A program made the position numbers and the translations under genes. The notes beneath the pieces were generated by a model, which ran no database searches, was not told the origin of the DNA, and saw only the letters and a program-made list of their open reading frames with translations. From an uncultured Oscillospiraceae bacterium (GTDB lineage Bacteria > Bacillota > Clostridia > Oscillospirales > Acutalibacteraceae): a stretch of DNA of 8,415 bases. This document shows positions 1 through 5,334 of the stretch, one piece after another. Within the stretch, counting starts at the first letter, position 1; each line of letters starts with the position of its first letter. The stretch spans positions 1 to 8,415 of the forward strand of contig UQQZ01000098.1 in the NCBI GenBank assembly GCA_900543305.1. The letters run 5' to 3'.

Positions 1-89
1 GTCTTATTATATCACTTCTGGCAGTATCGCGCCTACTTTTCTGTGCGGTATTGCCCTATATGAAGTGGATGGTTCCTTTTGTAAGGCGA

Positions 90-115
90 AAGCCCCTGGC
101 AACTGCCAGGGGCTT
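90..115 (-). terminator. hairpin terminator after the nuclease-partner operon
   Basis: A perfect 12-bp inverted repeat (90-101 pairing with 104-115) sits 30 bases beyond the stop of the minus-strand gene at 145. Read on the minus strand the right arm is followed by CTTTCGCCTT, a broken T-rich run rather than a clean U-tract, so intrinsic termination is likely but not ideal. In the plus direction there is no T-run. The rest of 1-144 holds no gene that I can support. Confidence 0.6.
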
Positions 116-144
116 GTGAAAACTGTGTGGCTAATCCGCAGCAT

Positions 145-744
145 TTATTCCGCCATCAGCGATTGGCGGTAGGAAAGGTCAAACAGGATGCGGTGAAAAT
201 CCAGCACCCGCCGCTCCTGGAACAGCTTCTCACCCAGCTTAGTTAAAGGGTGGTTGAGCAGCTTCTTGCTGATCCCGACTTCGTTGATGTATCTTGCCCA
301 CGCAAAGGTTTCCAAAACCGCCTCCCGGCCTGCCATGTCTTGCACGATAACTTCCGCAATCCGCATAATGGGGTCGTCCTTGTAGGCTTCACCCAGTTGG
401 CCGGGAGAGTAGCTGTCGTAGGCACTGTCAAAGGAAAGAGCCATCTCCAGCTGCAGAAAGTCATCAGACGTGGGGCGGGTCAGTTTCAGCGAGAGATCCC
501 CTTTCCCTTCGGGGACGGTGAGGTACTCGTCCATTTCCAATTCATAGGAAATATCCTGCGCCTGTAAGGTGAGGGTGAACATCTGGCTCAGGTAAGCGGG
601 CTGCCCGTCCAGCGTGTCTTTGTCCATGAAAGAAATAGGGATGTATTCCTCGCATTCCCAATGGATTTTCCCCCGCTCTGTCAACTCCACCAGCCGGTTA
701 AATACCTCTTGTTCTTCTTCCCGTTGTAATGCTTCATCGAACAC
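145..744 (-). CDS. unrecognised 199-aa protein, partner of nuclease-like gene
   Basis: I do not recognise this family. The start is GTG at 744, chosen because AAAGGAGG lies 7-8 bases upstream. The protein is acidic at its N-terminus (a Glu-rich run around residues 6-14). It has no signal peptide, membrane segment or Cys cluster. The C-terminal third (residues 125-195) looks helical, with segments such as FAWARYINEV and VLDFHRILFDLSYR. The start lies inside the end of the upstream nuclease-like gene (11-base overlap), so the two are co-transcribed and probably translationally coupled, which suggests a stoichiometric partner. No catalytic motif is visible, and a regulatory or recognition subunit for the nuclease is only a guess. 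A hairpin at 90-115 ends the operon. Confidence 0.75.
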   Translation of the reverse strand: MFDEALQREEEQEVFNRLVELTERGKIHWECEEYIPISFMDKDTLDGQPAYLSQMFTLTLQAQDISYELEMDEYLTVPEGKGDLSLKLTRPTSDDFLQLEMALSFDSAYDSYSPGQLGEAYKDDPIMRIAEVIVQDMAGREAVLETFAWARYINEVGISKKLLNHPLTKLGEKLFQERRVLDFHRILFDLSYRQSLMAE

Positions 745-1351
745 GATAACGCCTCCTTTTATTTTTTAGTGCAGCCGCACTTCGCAGCACAGCCGCCTTT
801 AGTTCCGCAAAATTCGCTTTCTCCGGGTGCAGCCGAAGCAGTGCGCCCAGGCTGATGGTTTTCTGCCCTTCACACCGCTCATCCAGCACCTTGGTGGGAA
901 GGACGTAAAACTCCCAACTCTCCAGTTTCATGGGGTCTGCCCTGGAAGGGTCTTTCTCCGTGAACACGCAGAACACATACACATCGGACTGCCGGCGCTG
1001 TTCCCCGGCATAGCCGTTGGACTCCGACCACCGCACAGCCGGACGGATGCTGAACCGAATGGCAGAGGGGCGCTTCTGCGCCCATGTCTGCAAGTAGGAA
1101 GCGCTTTTCACCTCAATGTGGATGTCCCCCTGGGGGCTGTTCCATGTCAAATCCCAGGGTTCCCAGTTCACCCGTGGTTCCGACAGGTCAATCCCCAATG
1201 CCGCCGCCACGATAAATTCCGAAAAGCTGCCCCGCAGGGTGTTGTCCAGCAGGTCGGAATAACCCCAGCTCCAGAAATCCCGCAGGTGTAAGCCAGTGTC
1301 CTTGTCCTGGTATGTGATCGCCTCATCGCCTGTCTTTCGCACGGCCAACAT
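734..1351 (-). CDS. probable PD-(D/E)XK-fold nuclease-like protein
   Basis: The reading frame is open back to a TTG at 1399 (221 aa). A consensus-like promoter (TTGCCA, 17 bp, TATAAT) overlaps that N-terminal stretch, so I place the start at ATG 1351 (205 aa); GTG 1342, nine bases after AAAGG, is an alternative. Counting from ATG 1351, the visible motifs are RGSFSEF with E45, a WDL motif with D67, then IEVKSASYLQ with E80, K82 and Q88. This E-x(n)-D-x(n)-E-x-K-(x)n-Q order is typical of PD-(D/E)XK restriction-endonuclease-like folds. Further on are SDVYVF and WEFYVLPTKVLDER, and a basic C-terminus (KNKRRRYRVR). I recall similar unnamed proteins in Actinobacteria and Firmicutes; no specific enzyme can be named. 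It is first in an operon with the 199-aa partner and divergent from the SOS polymerase operon. Nuclease activity is inferred from the motif only. Confidence 0.72.
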   Translation of the reverse strand: MLAVRKTGDEAITYQDKDTGLHLRDFWSWGYSDLLDNTLRGSFSEFIVAAALGIDLSEPRVNWEPWDLTWNSPQGDIHIEVKSASYLQTWAQKRPSAIRFSIRPAVRWSESNGYAGEQRRQSDVYVFCVFTEKDPSRADPMKLESWEFYVLPTKVLDERCEGQKTISLGALLRLHPEKANFAELKAAVLRSAAALKNKRRRYRVR

Positions 1352-1381
1352 CCTTTCAGCTATCCTGTATTTCCTACCGCT

Positions 1382-1410
1382 ATTATAGCGGAACGCCAAG
1401 AGAGTGGCAA
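1382..1410 (-). promoter_or_regulatory. sigma-A-type promoter of nuclease-like operon
   Basis: On the minus strand TTGCCA (1405-1410) and a perfect TATAAT (1382-1387) are separated by exactly 17 bases. The predicted transcript would begin around 1375, leaving a short leader before ATG 1351. This shows that the in-frame TTG at 1399 cannot be the start for this transcript. No LexA box lies within this promoter; the nearest is about 65 bp away in the divergent promoter. Confidence 0.72.
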
Positions 1411-1464
1411 GCTGGCCCTGCTGGATGGTTACACCCCAATTGGGTAAGCCCCATATCTTGGGTC

Positions 1465-1493
1465 TTGCATTTATCGAACGGTTGTTCTATAAT
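1465..1493 (+). promoter_or_regulatory. SOS-controlled promoter of Y-family polymerase operon
   Basis: TTGCAT (1465-1470), a 17-base spacer and TATAAT (1488-1493) form a near-consensus sigma-A promoter. A LexA box fills the right half of the spacer and touches the -10, so bound LexA would block RNA polymerase. The predicted transcript starts near 1500. It carries a ~50-base leader with GAGGGAGGGG (1536-1545) as ribosome binding site before ATG 1550. Confidence 0.8.
1475..1488 (+). promoter_or_regulatory. LexA (DinR-type) SOS box
   Basis: CGAACGGTTGTTCT has the perfect GAAC-N4-GTTC core of the Gram-positive LexA operator (B. subtilis-type CGAAC-N4-GTTCG). Only the last base of the symmetric outer pair deviates. 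Its location inside the promoter spacer and upstream of an error-prone polymerase matches known SOS regulation of umuC/uvrX-like genes. Confidence 0.85.
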
Positions 1494-1549
1494 ATCCTCA
1501 AAAGAGCGATGAATACACATTCGATTTATCGCGATGAGGGAGGGGTTCC

Positions 1550-2935
1550 ATGGACGGTCAGAGAAAGCAGTTTGCCTGTATCGACTCAAAAAGCTATTAT
1601 GCGAGTGTGGAATGCGTAGACCGTGGCCTGGACCCTCTCGCCACCAATTTGGTTGTGGCGGATGAGAGCCGCAGTGACGGCACTATCTGTCTGGCGGTAA
1701 GCCCCTCTCTGAAGGCCCTGGGCGTCCCCAGCCGCCCCCGGCTCTTTGAAGTGAAACAGCGGCTGGCGGAAATAAAGAATCTGACGGGAAAGACGGTGGA
1801 TTACATCACCGCTATGCCCCGGATGGCCCGGTACCTGGAGGTTTCCTCGCAGATTTATGGCATCTACCTGAAGTACCTCTCTGCAAGTGATATTCTTGTC
1901 TACTCCATTGACGAGAGCTTCATGGACTTGACGCCTTACCTGCATCTCTACAACATGACCGCCCATGAGCTGGTCACCACCATGATCCGGGACGTGCTGG
2001 CCACGGTGGGGATCACCGCTACCGGGGGCATCGGCACCAACCTGTATCTGGCGAAAATCGCCATGGACATTACTGCCAAAAAACTGCCCGCCGACAAGGA
2101 CGGTGTCCGGGTGGCGGAGTTGGACGAGCAGTCCTTTCGGGAAAAGCTCTGGACGCATGAACCTCTCACGGATTTTTGGCAAATCGGCCCCGGCATTGCC
2201 GCTCGCCTGGCCCGCATGGGCATCCACACCATGGGGGATTTGGCCCGGCTCAGCCTGACCGCCGAGGACACCCTGTTCCGGGAGTTTGGCGTGGACGCGG
2301 AAATCCTCATTGACCACGCCTGGGGCATGGAGAACTGCGGCATGGCGGAAATCAAGAAGTATAAGCCCGCCACTAAATCCCTGGCGAATGGCCAAGTGCT
2401 GCCCAGGGCCTACTCCTGGGAGGAGGGACGCTTGGCGGTCAAAGAGATGACCGAGCAGGTGGTGCCGGGCCTGGTGGAGCAGGGCTACGTTGCCGAGGGC
2501 GTCACCCTCTATGTGGGGTACCAGGTTTTGAGCGGGGAGCAGCTCTCTGCCTACCATGGCCCGGTGAAGGTCAACTACTACGGCAGGAAGGTGCCGCCCT
2601 CCGTCCATGGCACGGGGAAGCTGGGCGGGCCAACGGCGTCTCTGTCCCGCATTACGGAAGCCGTGCTCAAGTTGTATGACAAGATAGTAGATAAAGAATT
2701 AGAGGTGCGCCGCATGAGCGTTGCCGCCATCCGGCTGTCCCCGGCGGCAGAGGTGCCGCCCCAGCTGAGTTTCTTTTCCAGCCAGCGGGATGATGAACGG
2801 GAGATTTCTCTCATGAGAGCAGCCATCTCGCTGCACAAGCGCTTTGGGAAGAACTCCCTTGTAAAGGGCATGGATTTGCTGGAGGCCGGCACAACCATAG
2901 AGCGCAACGAACAGATTGGAGGGCACAGAAAATGA
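1550..2935 (+). CDS. Y-family translesion DNA polymerase (UmuC/UvrX-like)
   Basis: This is an error-prone polymerase that copies past DNA lesions. The 461-residue length fits a full UmuC-type catalytic subunit. Metal-binding residues are D12 in IDSKSYYASVE (E21 ends the motif; Y17 sits at the steric-gate position) and D121-E122 in YSIDESF. GGIGTNLYLAKIAMD (159-173) is the conserved palm segment. A helix-hairpin-helix thumb lies at 209-234 (FWQIGPGIAARLARMGIHTM). The little-finger region runs from about 280 to 400, and QLSFF at 405-409 is a beta-clamp-binding motif. The C-terminus (RFGKNSLVKGMDL ... ERNEQIGGHRK) is the tail usual for the Firmicutes YqjW/UvrX group. It is the first gene of an SOS-regulated operon and its stop overlaps the next start (ATGA). 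No UmuD-like gene is present, as in Gram-positive systems. Confidence 0.95.
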   Translation: MDGQRKQFACIDSKSYYASVECVDRGLDPLATNLVVADESRSDGTICLAVSPSLKALGVPSRPRLFEVKQRLAEIKNLTGKTVDYITAMPRMARYLEVSSQIYGIYLKYLSASDILVYSIDESFMDLTPYLHLYNMTAHELVTTMIRDVLATVGITATGGIGTNLYLAKIAMDITAKKLPADKDGVRVAELDEQSFREKLWTHEPLTDFWQIGPGIAARLARMGIHTMGDLARLSLTAEDTLFREFGVDAEILIDHAWGMENCGMAEIKKYKPATKSLANGQVLPRAYSWEEGRLAVKEMTEQVVPGLVEQGYVAEGVTLYVGYQVLSGEQLSAYHGPVKVNYYGRKVPPSVHGTGKLGGPTASLSRITEAVLKLYDKIVDKELEVRRMSVAAIRLSPAAEVPPQLSFFSSQRDDEREISLMRAAISLHKRFGKNSLVKGMDLLEAGTTIERNEQIGGHRK

Positions 2936-3366
2936 GCGTCACTATTGCAGCCTATCAGGACATTTTGCATTGTTCCCGGCCTGTCTCCAAGCATCCCAAA
3001 ATGAGCGTGGAGAACCGGGCCAAGCTCTTTACCCCTTTTTCTGCCCTGCGGGGCTTTGATATTGAAATCCTCACTACGGAACAGGACAGGCTCCTGGTGC
3101 CCCAAGTGCTGCTGTCCGCAGACCAGCAGGAGGCCAACCGGCAAGTGCTTAACGCATTGGAGAAAGGGGATTGGGTCGCCGTCACCTATTTCCAGCCGGT
3201 AAAGTCCCTGGACGGGCAGCTGCTGGGGGAGTACACCGTATTCTCCGGTGCGGTGAAAAAGGTGGACGATGTGGAACAGCTCTTGGTGTTGGAGGGGAGC
3301 ACAATCCCCTTTAGCAACATCCACGCCCTGGCGTTGCAGGGGCAGGAGGGAGTTGAGACAGCGTGA
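2932..3366 (+). CDS. YolD-like protein, Y-family polymerase partner
   Basis: A 144-residue soluble protein. The segment RAKLFTPFSALRGF (residues 29-42) is the signature of YolD-like proteins. These are usually encoded next to UmuC-type polymerases in Firmicutes and are proposed to fill the UmuD role. The C-terminal half (YFQPVKSLDGQLLGEYTVFSGAVKKVD, then a strand-rich stretch ending with IPFSNIHAL) fits the small beta-rich accessory fold of the family. Its ATG overlaps the polymerase stop by four bases, with GGAGGG eight bases upstream, so expression should be coupled to the polymerase. It probably acts as a polymerase regulator or cofactor; its biochemical role is not established. Confidence 0.88.
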   Translation: MSVTIAAYQDILHCSRPVSKHPKMSVENRAKLFTPFSALRGFDIEILTTEQDRLLVPQVLLSADQQEANRQVLNALEKGDWVAVTYFQPVKSLDGQLLGEYTVFSGAVKKVDDVEQLLVLEGSTIPFSNIHALALQGQEGVETA

Positions 3367-3614
3367 TGGAACAAGCCCGCCGCAAGCAGTATGTGGAAGT
3401 GGTAGCCACCCACTACATTGACGGCAGCGTTAGGCCCCAGAAAATTGTCCTGGCTACCGGCCCGGTGTATGAGATCGAGGACAGCCGGGAGGCGGCTCCT
3501 GGCAAGGTCCACACCACGGGGGAGCTGTCCCGGCGGTATGTGGTGAAAATCAAAGGAAAGGAAACCATGCTCTATGAGGCTAGCGGGCGATGGTTTGTGG
3601 AGATGAAGGCATAG
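3363..3614 (+). CDS. 83-aa unknown protein in the SOS polymerase operon
   Basis: A small basic, strand-rich protein without Cys pairs or membrane segments. It starts at GTG 3363, overlapping the yolD-like stop by four bases; ATG 3366, one codon later, is the alternative. GGAGGG lies 12 bases before the GTG, a loose spacing that suggests coupled translation. The visible pattern is a short N-terminal strand, then YVVKIKGKETMLYEASGRWFVEM at the end, a beta-hairpin layout. The outline recalls the small DUF6504-type proteins found beside ImuB-like polymerases in Actinobacteria, but I can only note a similar layout, not homology. As third gene of the LexA-controlled operon it probably works with the polymerase. 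Confidence 0.75.
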   Translation: MMEQARRKQYVEVVATHYIDGSVRPQKIVLATGPVYEIEDSREAAPGKVHTTGELSRRYVVKIKGKETMLYEASGRWFVEMKA

Positions 3615-3643
3615 TTGGATTTTTTCCGAAAATCGCCTATACT
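3615..3643 (+). promoter_or_regulatory. promoter of SRAP gene
   Basis: TTGGAT (3615-3620), 17 bases, TATACT (3638-3643) begins at the very base after the preceding TAG stop. Transcription would start near 3650, giving a very short leader with AAAGGAGG eight bases before the ATG. No LexA box is visible here, so SRAP may be expressed both from this site and by read-through from the SOS promoter. Confidence 0.6.
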
Positions 3644-3666
3644 GTATCTCAAAGGAGGCGGCAGCC

Positions 3667-4236
3667 ATGTGCGGAAGATACATGTTGTACACAGGGGAGC
3701 AGGCGGAGGAGATCCGGCAAATCATTGACATTGCCCAGCGGCAGGTCAACGGACAGCTAAAGCTGGGAGAGGTGTTCCCCTCTGACCGGGCGCCGATTTT
3801 GATAGCGAATCAGGACAAGGTAGTGGTTCGCACCGCCATTTGGGGATTCCCTGGGCCGCATGGCAAGGGCCTTTTAATCAACGCCCGTTCGGAGACGGCG
3901 GAGGAAAGGCCCACGTTTCGGAAGCCGCTGCTCACCTCCCGGTGTGTGGTACCCACCACGGGGTTTTACGAGTGGAATAAGGCCAAGGAAAAGTTCTTGT
4001 TTCAATACGAGGATTCCACGGTGGTGTATTTGGCTGGTCTGTACGAAATGGTGGAAGGGAAGCGCCGGTACACCATCCTCACCACACAGCCGAACCAGGC
4101 GGTGGCTGCGGTGCATAACCGGATGCCTGTGTTACTCTCCCACGCTCAGGTGCGCCCCTGGCTGATGAATACCGCCGCCGCGCTGGAGATGCTTCACCAG
4201 GAACAGCCGGAGCTGGTGGGAAAGGCTGCGAATTGA
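3667..4236 (+). CDS. SRAP-domain abasic-site protein (YedK/HMCES-like)
   Basis: This protein protects abasic sites in single-stranded DNA by forming a covalent thiazolidine crosslink through its N-terminal cysteine. After removal of Met1, Cys2 in MCGRY becomes the reactive residue. Other family motifs are NARSE (72-76), GFYEW with E102, and HNRMPV with H150, the residues known to cooperate at the SRAP active site. The 189-residue length is normal to slightly short for a bacterial YedK. A strong AAAGGAGG site fixes the start. It lies directly downstream of the SOS polymerase operon, and SRAP genes commonly neighbour translesion and SOS genes. The combination makes sense because abasic sites can be bypassed mutagenically or shielded. 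Confidence 0.95.
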   Translation: MCGRYMLYTGEQAEEIRQIIDIAQRQVNGQLKLGEVFPSDRAPILIANQDKVVVRTAIWGFPGPHGKGLLINARSETAEERPTFRKPLLTSRCVVPTTGFYEWNKAKEKFLFQYEDSTVVYLAGLYEMVEGKRRYTILTTQPNQAVAAVHNRMPVLLSHAQVRPWLMNTAAALEMLHQEQPELVGKAAN

Positions 4237-4261
4237 TTTTTCAGCGGTATTGTGATACAAT
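4233..4261 (+). promoter_or_regulatory. promoter of zinc-ribbon gene
   Basis: TTGATT (4233-4238) overlaps the SRAP stop codon TGA. TACAAT (4256-4261) follows after 17 bases. This is the same arrangement as at the SRAP promoter. It would start transcription near 4268, just upstream of AGGAGGG (4273-4279). Confidence 0.55.
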
Positions 4262-4287
4262 AGCCGCCTGTCAGGAGGGAATGGGCA

Positions 4288-4443
4288 ATGGAAATCTATC
4301 ACTGCAAGAATTGCGGGTTTACGTTCAGCCGGGTTGGAAAAATAGAATCTTGTCCCGATTGCGGCAAGCCAGATATAAGGCCGGCACTTGAGCACGAAAT
4401 CCAGGAGTTTCGGGAAAATCAAGGAAAATGGGATAGGGCATAA
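4288..4443 (+). CDS. 51-aa zinc-ribbon protein
   Basis: A very small gene with a strong ribosome binding site (AGGAGGG, 8 bases before ATG 4288). The protein begins MEIYHCKNCGFTFSR. It carries two CxxC knuckles, C6/C9 and C22/C25, spaced like a rubredoxin-type zinc ribbon, and then a charged helical tail (residues 33-51). Such mini-ribbons are common in Clostridia and bind zinc or iron; no enzymatic role can be assigned. It ends the DNA-damage cluster, and its TAA runs into the terminator hairpin. The intact Cys pattern, strong ribosome site and own promoter make it credible despite its size. It might act as a DNA- or RNA-binding or electron-transfer accessory, but that is speculation. Confidence 0.8.
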   Translation: MEIYHCKNCGFTFSRVGKIESCPDCGKPDIRPALEHEIQEFRENQGKWDRA

Positions 4444-4480
4444 AAAATCAGGGGCTTCCTCCATGGAGCCCCTGGTTTTT
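4443..4480 (+). terminator. strong intrinsic terminator
   Basis: A 14-bp stem with one T/G wobble (4443-4456 pairing with 4467-4480) and a ten-base loop is flanked by an A-run on the left and GGTTTTT on the right. It would therefore work on both strands. It ends the plus-strand cluster and could also stop minus-strand transcripts coming from the regulator pair at 4541-5060. Confidence 0.88.
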
Positions 4481-4540
4481 CCTGTGTCCCATATGATCCA
4501 GAAAAGCATCGCCACATTATAGCGTACTGCCTTCGTGAAA

Positions 4541-4744
4541 TTATAGATCTGGTTTATACTCCGCAATATCTTCCAGGCGGCAGGACAGTGCGGCGCACAG
4601 CTTATCCAGCGTCTTTGTCTCGATATTTTCGTTGGCCCGCAAGCGGCGGATCGTCTTGCTATCTATGCCGCACCGTTCCCTCAACTGGTAGGTAGATATC
4701 CCTCTTTTTTCCATGGTAACCCACAGCCGTTCAAATGTGATCAT
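4541..4744 (-). CDS. small Cro/C1-type HTH regulator, copy 1
   Basis: A 67-residue single-domain DNA-binding protein. The helix-turn-helix core spans about residues 17-40 (STYQLRERCGIDSKTIRRLR); LDKLCAALSC forms the following helix and LEDIAEY the last. This is the compact one-domain XRE form (YozG-like) found in Firmicutes chromosomes and mobile elements. It starts at ATG 4744 with GGGGAG eight bases upstream; that ribosome site lies inside a copy of the operator motif. It is a paralog of the gene at 4848-5060, identical at 54 of the first 63 positions by eye. Autorepression through the TATGGGG sites is likely. Confidence 0.9.
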   Translation of the reverse strand: MITFERLWVTMEKRGISTYQLRERCGIDSKTIRRLRANENIETKTLDKLCAALSCRLEDIAEYKPDL

Positions 4745-4752
4745 AAAAGCAA

Positions 4753-4822
4753 CTCCCCATATTGACTTTCATCAGTATGGGGGTTATAATCTTTATTAAT
4801 AAGGGGATATAGTCCCCATATG
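4753..4822 (-). promoter_or_regulatory. operator cluster upstream of regulator copy 1
   Basis: Three elements share the TATGGGG core. The first is AATATGGGGAG on the minus strand (4753-4763), covering the ribosome binding site. The second is AGTATGGGGGTTATAATC on the plus strand (4774-4791). The third is an imperfect palindrome (4801-4822) with GGGGATATAG and GGGGACTATA arms. The last two start 27 bases apart, exactly as in copy 2. The minus-strand promoter itself is unclear: TATAAC or CTATAT could be the -10, but no good -35 is present. Operator function is inferred from repetition and conservation. Confidence 0.65.
4762..4790 (+). promoter_or_regulatory. plus-strand promoter inside operator cluster
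   Basis: TTGACT (4762-4767), 17 bases and TATAAT (4785-4790) make one of the best promoter matches in the window. It points away from regulator copy 1 and would transcribe antisense through copy 2. The TATGGGGG operator lies in its spacer. The -10 is preserved in the copy-2 region but the -35 is not. It may produce an antisense RNA, or it may be a fortuitous match. Confidence 0.45.
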
Positions 4823-4847
4823 TAAAAAATTTGCAGTCTTGCGGACG

Positions 4848-5060
4848 CTATTGGCCGGGCTTGTCTGCTATGTATTCCGCAATGTCCTCTAAACGGCACG
4901 ATAATATGCGGCACAGTTTGTCCAGTGTTTTTGTTTCGATATTCTCATTGGCCCGCAGCCGCCGGATGGTTTTGCTGTCGATGCCGCATTTCTCTCTCAG
5001 CTGATAGGTGGAAACGCCTTGTTTTTCCATGATGTTCCACAAGCGGTTAAACACAATCAT
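4848..5060 (-). CDS. small Cro/C1-type HTH regulator, copy 2
   Basis: A 70-residue single-domain regulator and close paralog of the gene at 4541-4744. The recognition region (STYQLREKCGIDSKTIRRLR, then ANENIETKTLDKLC) is nearly unchanged between them, so both should read the same operator. Differences cluster in the first helix (residues 3-16), at two positions of the fourth helix (RI versus AA at 51-52) and in the tail (IADKPGQ). It starts at ATG 5060 with GGGGGA about eight bases upstream. Codons in the conserved part differ at many third positions, so the duplication is not recent. It probably acts as a homodimer or heterodimer with copy 1 in mutual or autorepression. Confidence 0.9.
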   Translation of the reverse strand: MIVFNRLWNIMEKQGVSTYQLREKCGIDSKTIRRLRANENIETKTLDKLCRILSCRLEDIAEYIADKPGQ

Positions 5061-5066
5061 ATTGAG

Positions 5067-5138
5067 AATCCCCCATGTCTTTTGATGTAAGTATGGGGGT
5101 TATAATCCGGCTTATTAAGGGGATATAATCCCCATATC
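5067..5138 (-). promoter_or_regulatory. operator cluster upstream of regulator copy 2
   Basis: This has the same three-part design as the 4753-4822 cluster: ATGGGGGA on the minus strand (5069-5076) near the ribosome site, AGTATGGGGGTTATAATC on the plus strand (5090-5107, identical over 18 bases to copy 1), and a palindromic element at 5117-5138 that matches copy 1 at 20 of 22 bases. The 27-base offset between the last two is retained while the bases between them differ. This points to selection on the sites themselves. Confidence 0.65.
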
Positions 5139-5334
5139 CCGCTATTTCTAACACAGGAATGGGGAAATGTAAACCGATAACCTGGAAAGGGAATCGCCCG
5201 GTATACAGTGCGAATCGGGGTACTCAATGGTAAATAAACCGGCAGGCTTCCTTGAACTTCCCCTGGGAGATCTGCCAATCCTTTTACAAATAATAGCGAA
5301 ATAATTTCACACTAATAAGTGGGAGGTGAAGTTC
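5139..5334. other. intergenic region between divergent regulators
   Basis: No gene is supported here. With 5061-5138 it makes a ~270-base divergent gap between the minus-strand regulator pair and the plus-strand regulator. Close to 5335 the sequence turns AT-rich (TTTTACAAATAATAGCG and CACTAATAAG). It probably holds the promoter of the plus-strand regulator, but no -35/-10 pair with good spacing stands out. A minus-strand open frame through it has no ribosome site and unlikely composition. Confidence 0.5.

Larger units (their letters stand above)
4541..5138. repeat. tandem duplication of regulator gene plus its operators
   Basis: Two units, 4541-4822 and 4848-5138, each hold operator elements followed by a small HTH gene on the minus strand, in the same order and spacing. 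The operators are almost identical, while the genes have drifted at synonymous sites and at about nine residues of the shared core. Confidence 0.8.

Noticed and set aside
6..11. TATAAT on the minus strand at the left window edge
   Set aside because: No acceptable -35 at 16-18 bases and the downstream gene is outside the window.
3..170. Plus-strand frame open from the window edge through the hairpin at 90-115
   Set aside because: It runs through a terminator into the end of the convergent gene and resembles no family; probably chance openness.
827..1291. Plus-strand open frame opposite the nuclease-like gene
   Set aside because: Composition is typical of antisense translation, and the minus strand has a promoter, motifs and coupling.
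1435..1444. CCCAATTGGG palindrome between the divergent promoters
   Set aside because: Ten bases, a single copy and no match to a known operator; it could be a regulator site but nothing supports it.
1586..2608. Long minus-strand open frame (340 codons) opposite the Y-family polymerase
   Set aside because: It mirrors the polymerase codons, is rich in His, Gly, Gln and Pro as expected from antisense of GC-rich code, and has no ribosome site. The plus-strand gene has clear catalytic motifs.
2578..3749. Minus-strand open frames opposite the YolD-like and 83-aa genes
   Set aside because: No domain, no ribosome site, and they run across two plus-strand gene boundaries; shadow frames.
90..4480. 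Shared AGCCCCTGG arm in the hairpins at 90-115 and 4443-4480 as a possible boundary repeat
   Set aside because: The likeness is limited to the GC-rich stem, and the loops and flanks differ; common terminator composition explains it.
5057..5278. Minus-strand 73-codon frame upstream of regulator copy 2
   Set aside because: It covers the operator cluster, has no ribosome site, and shows no family resemblance.
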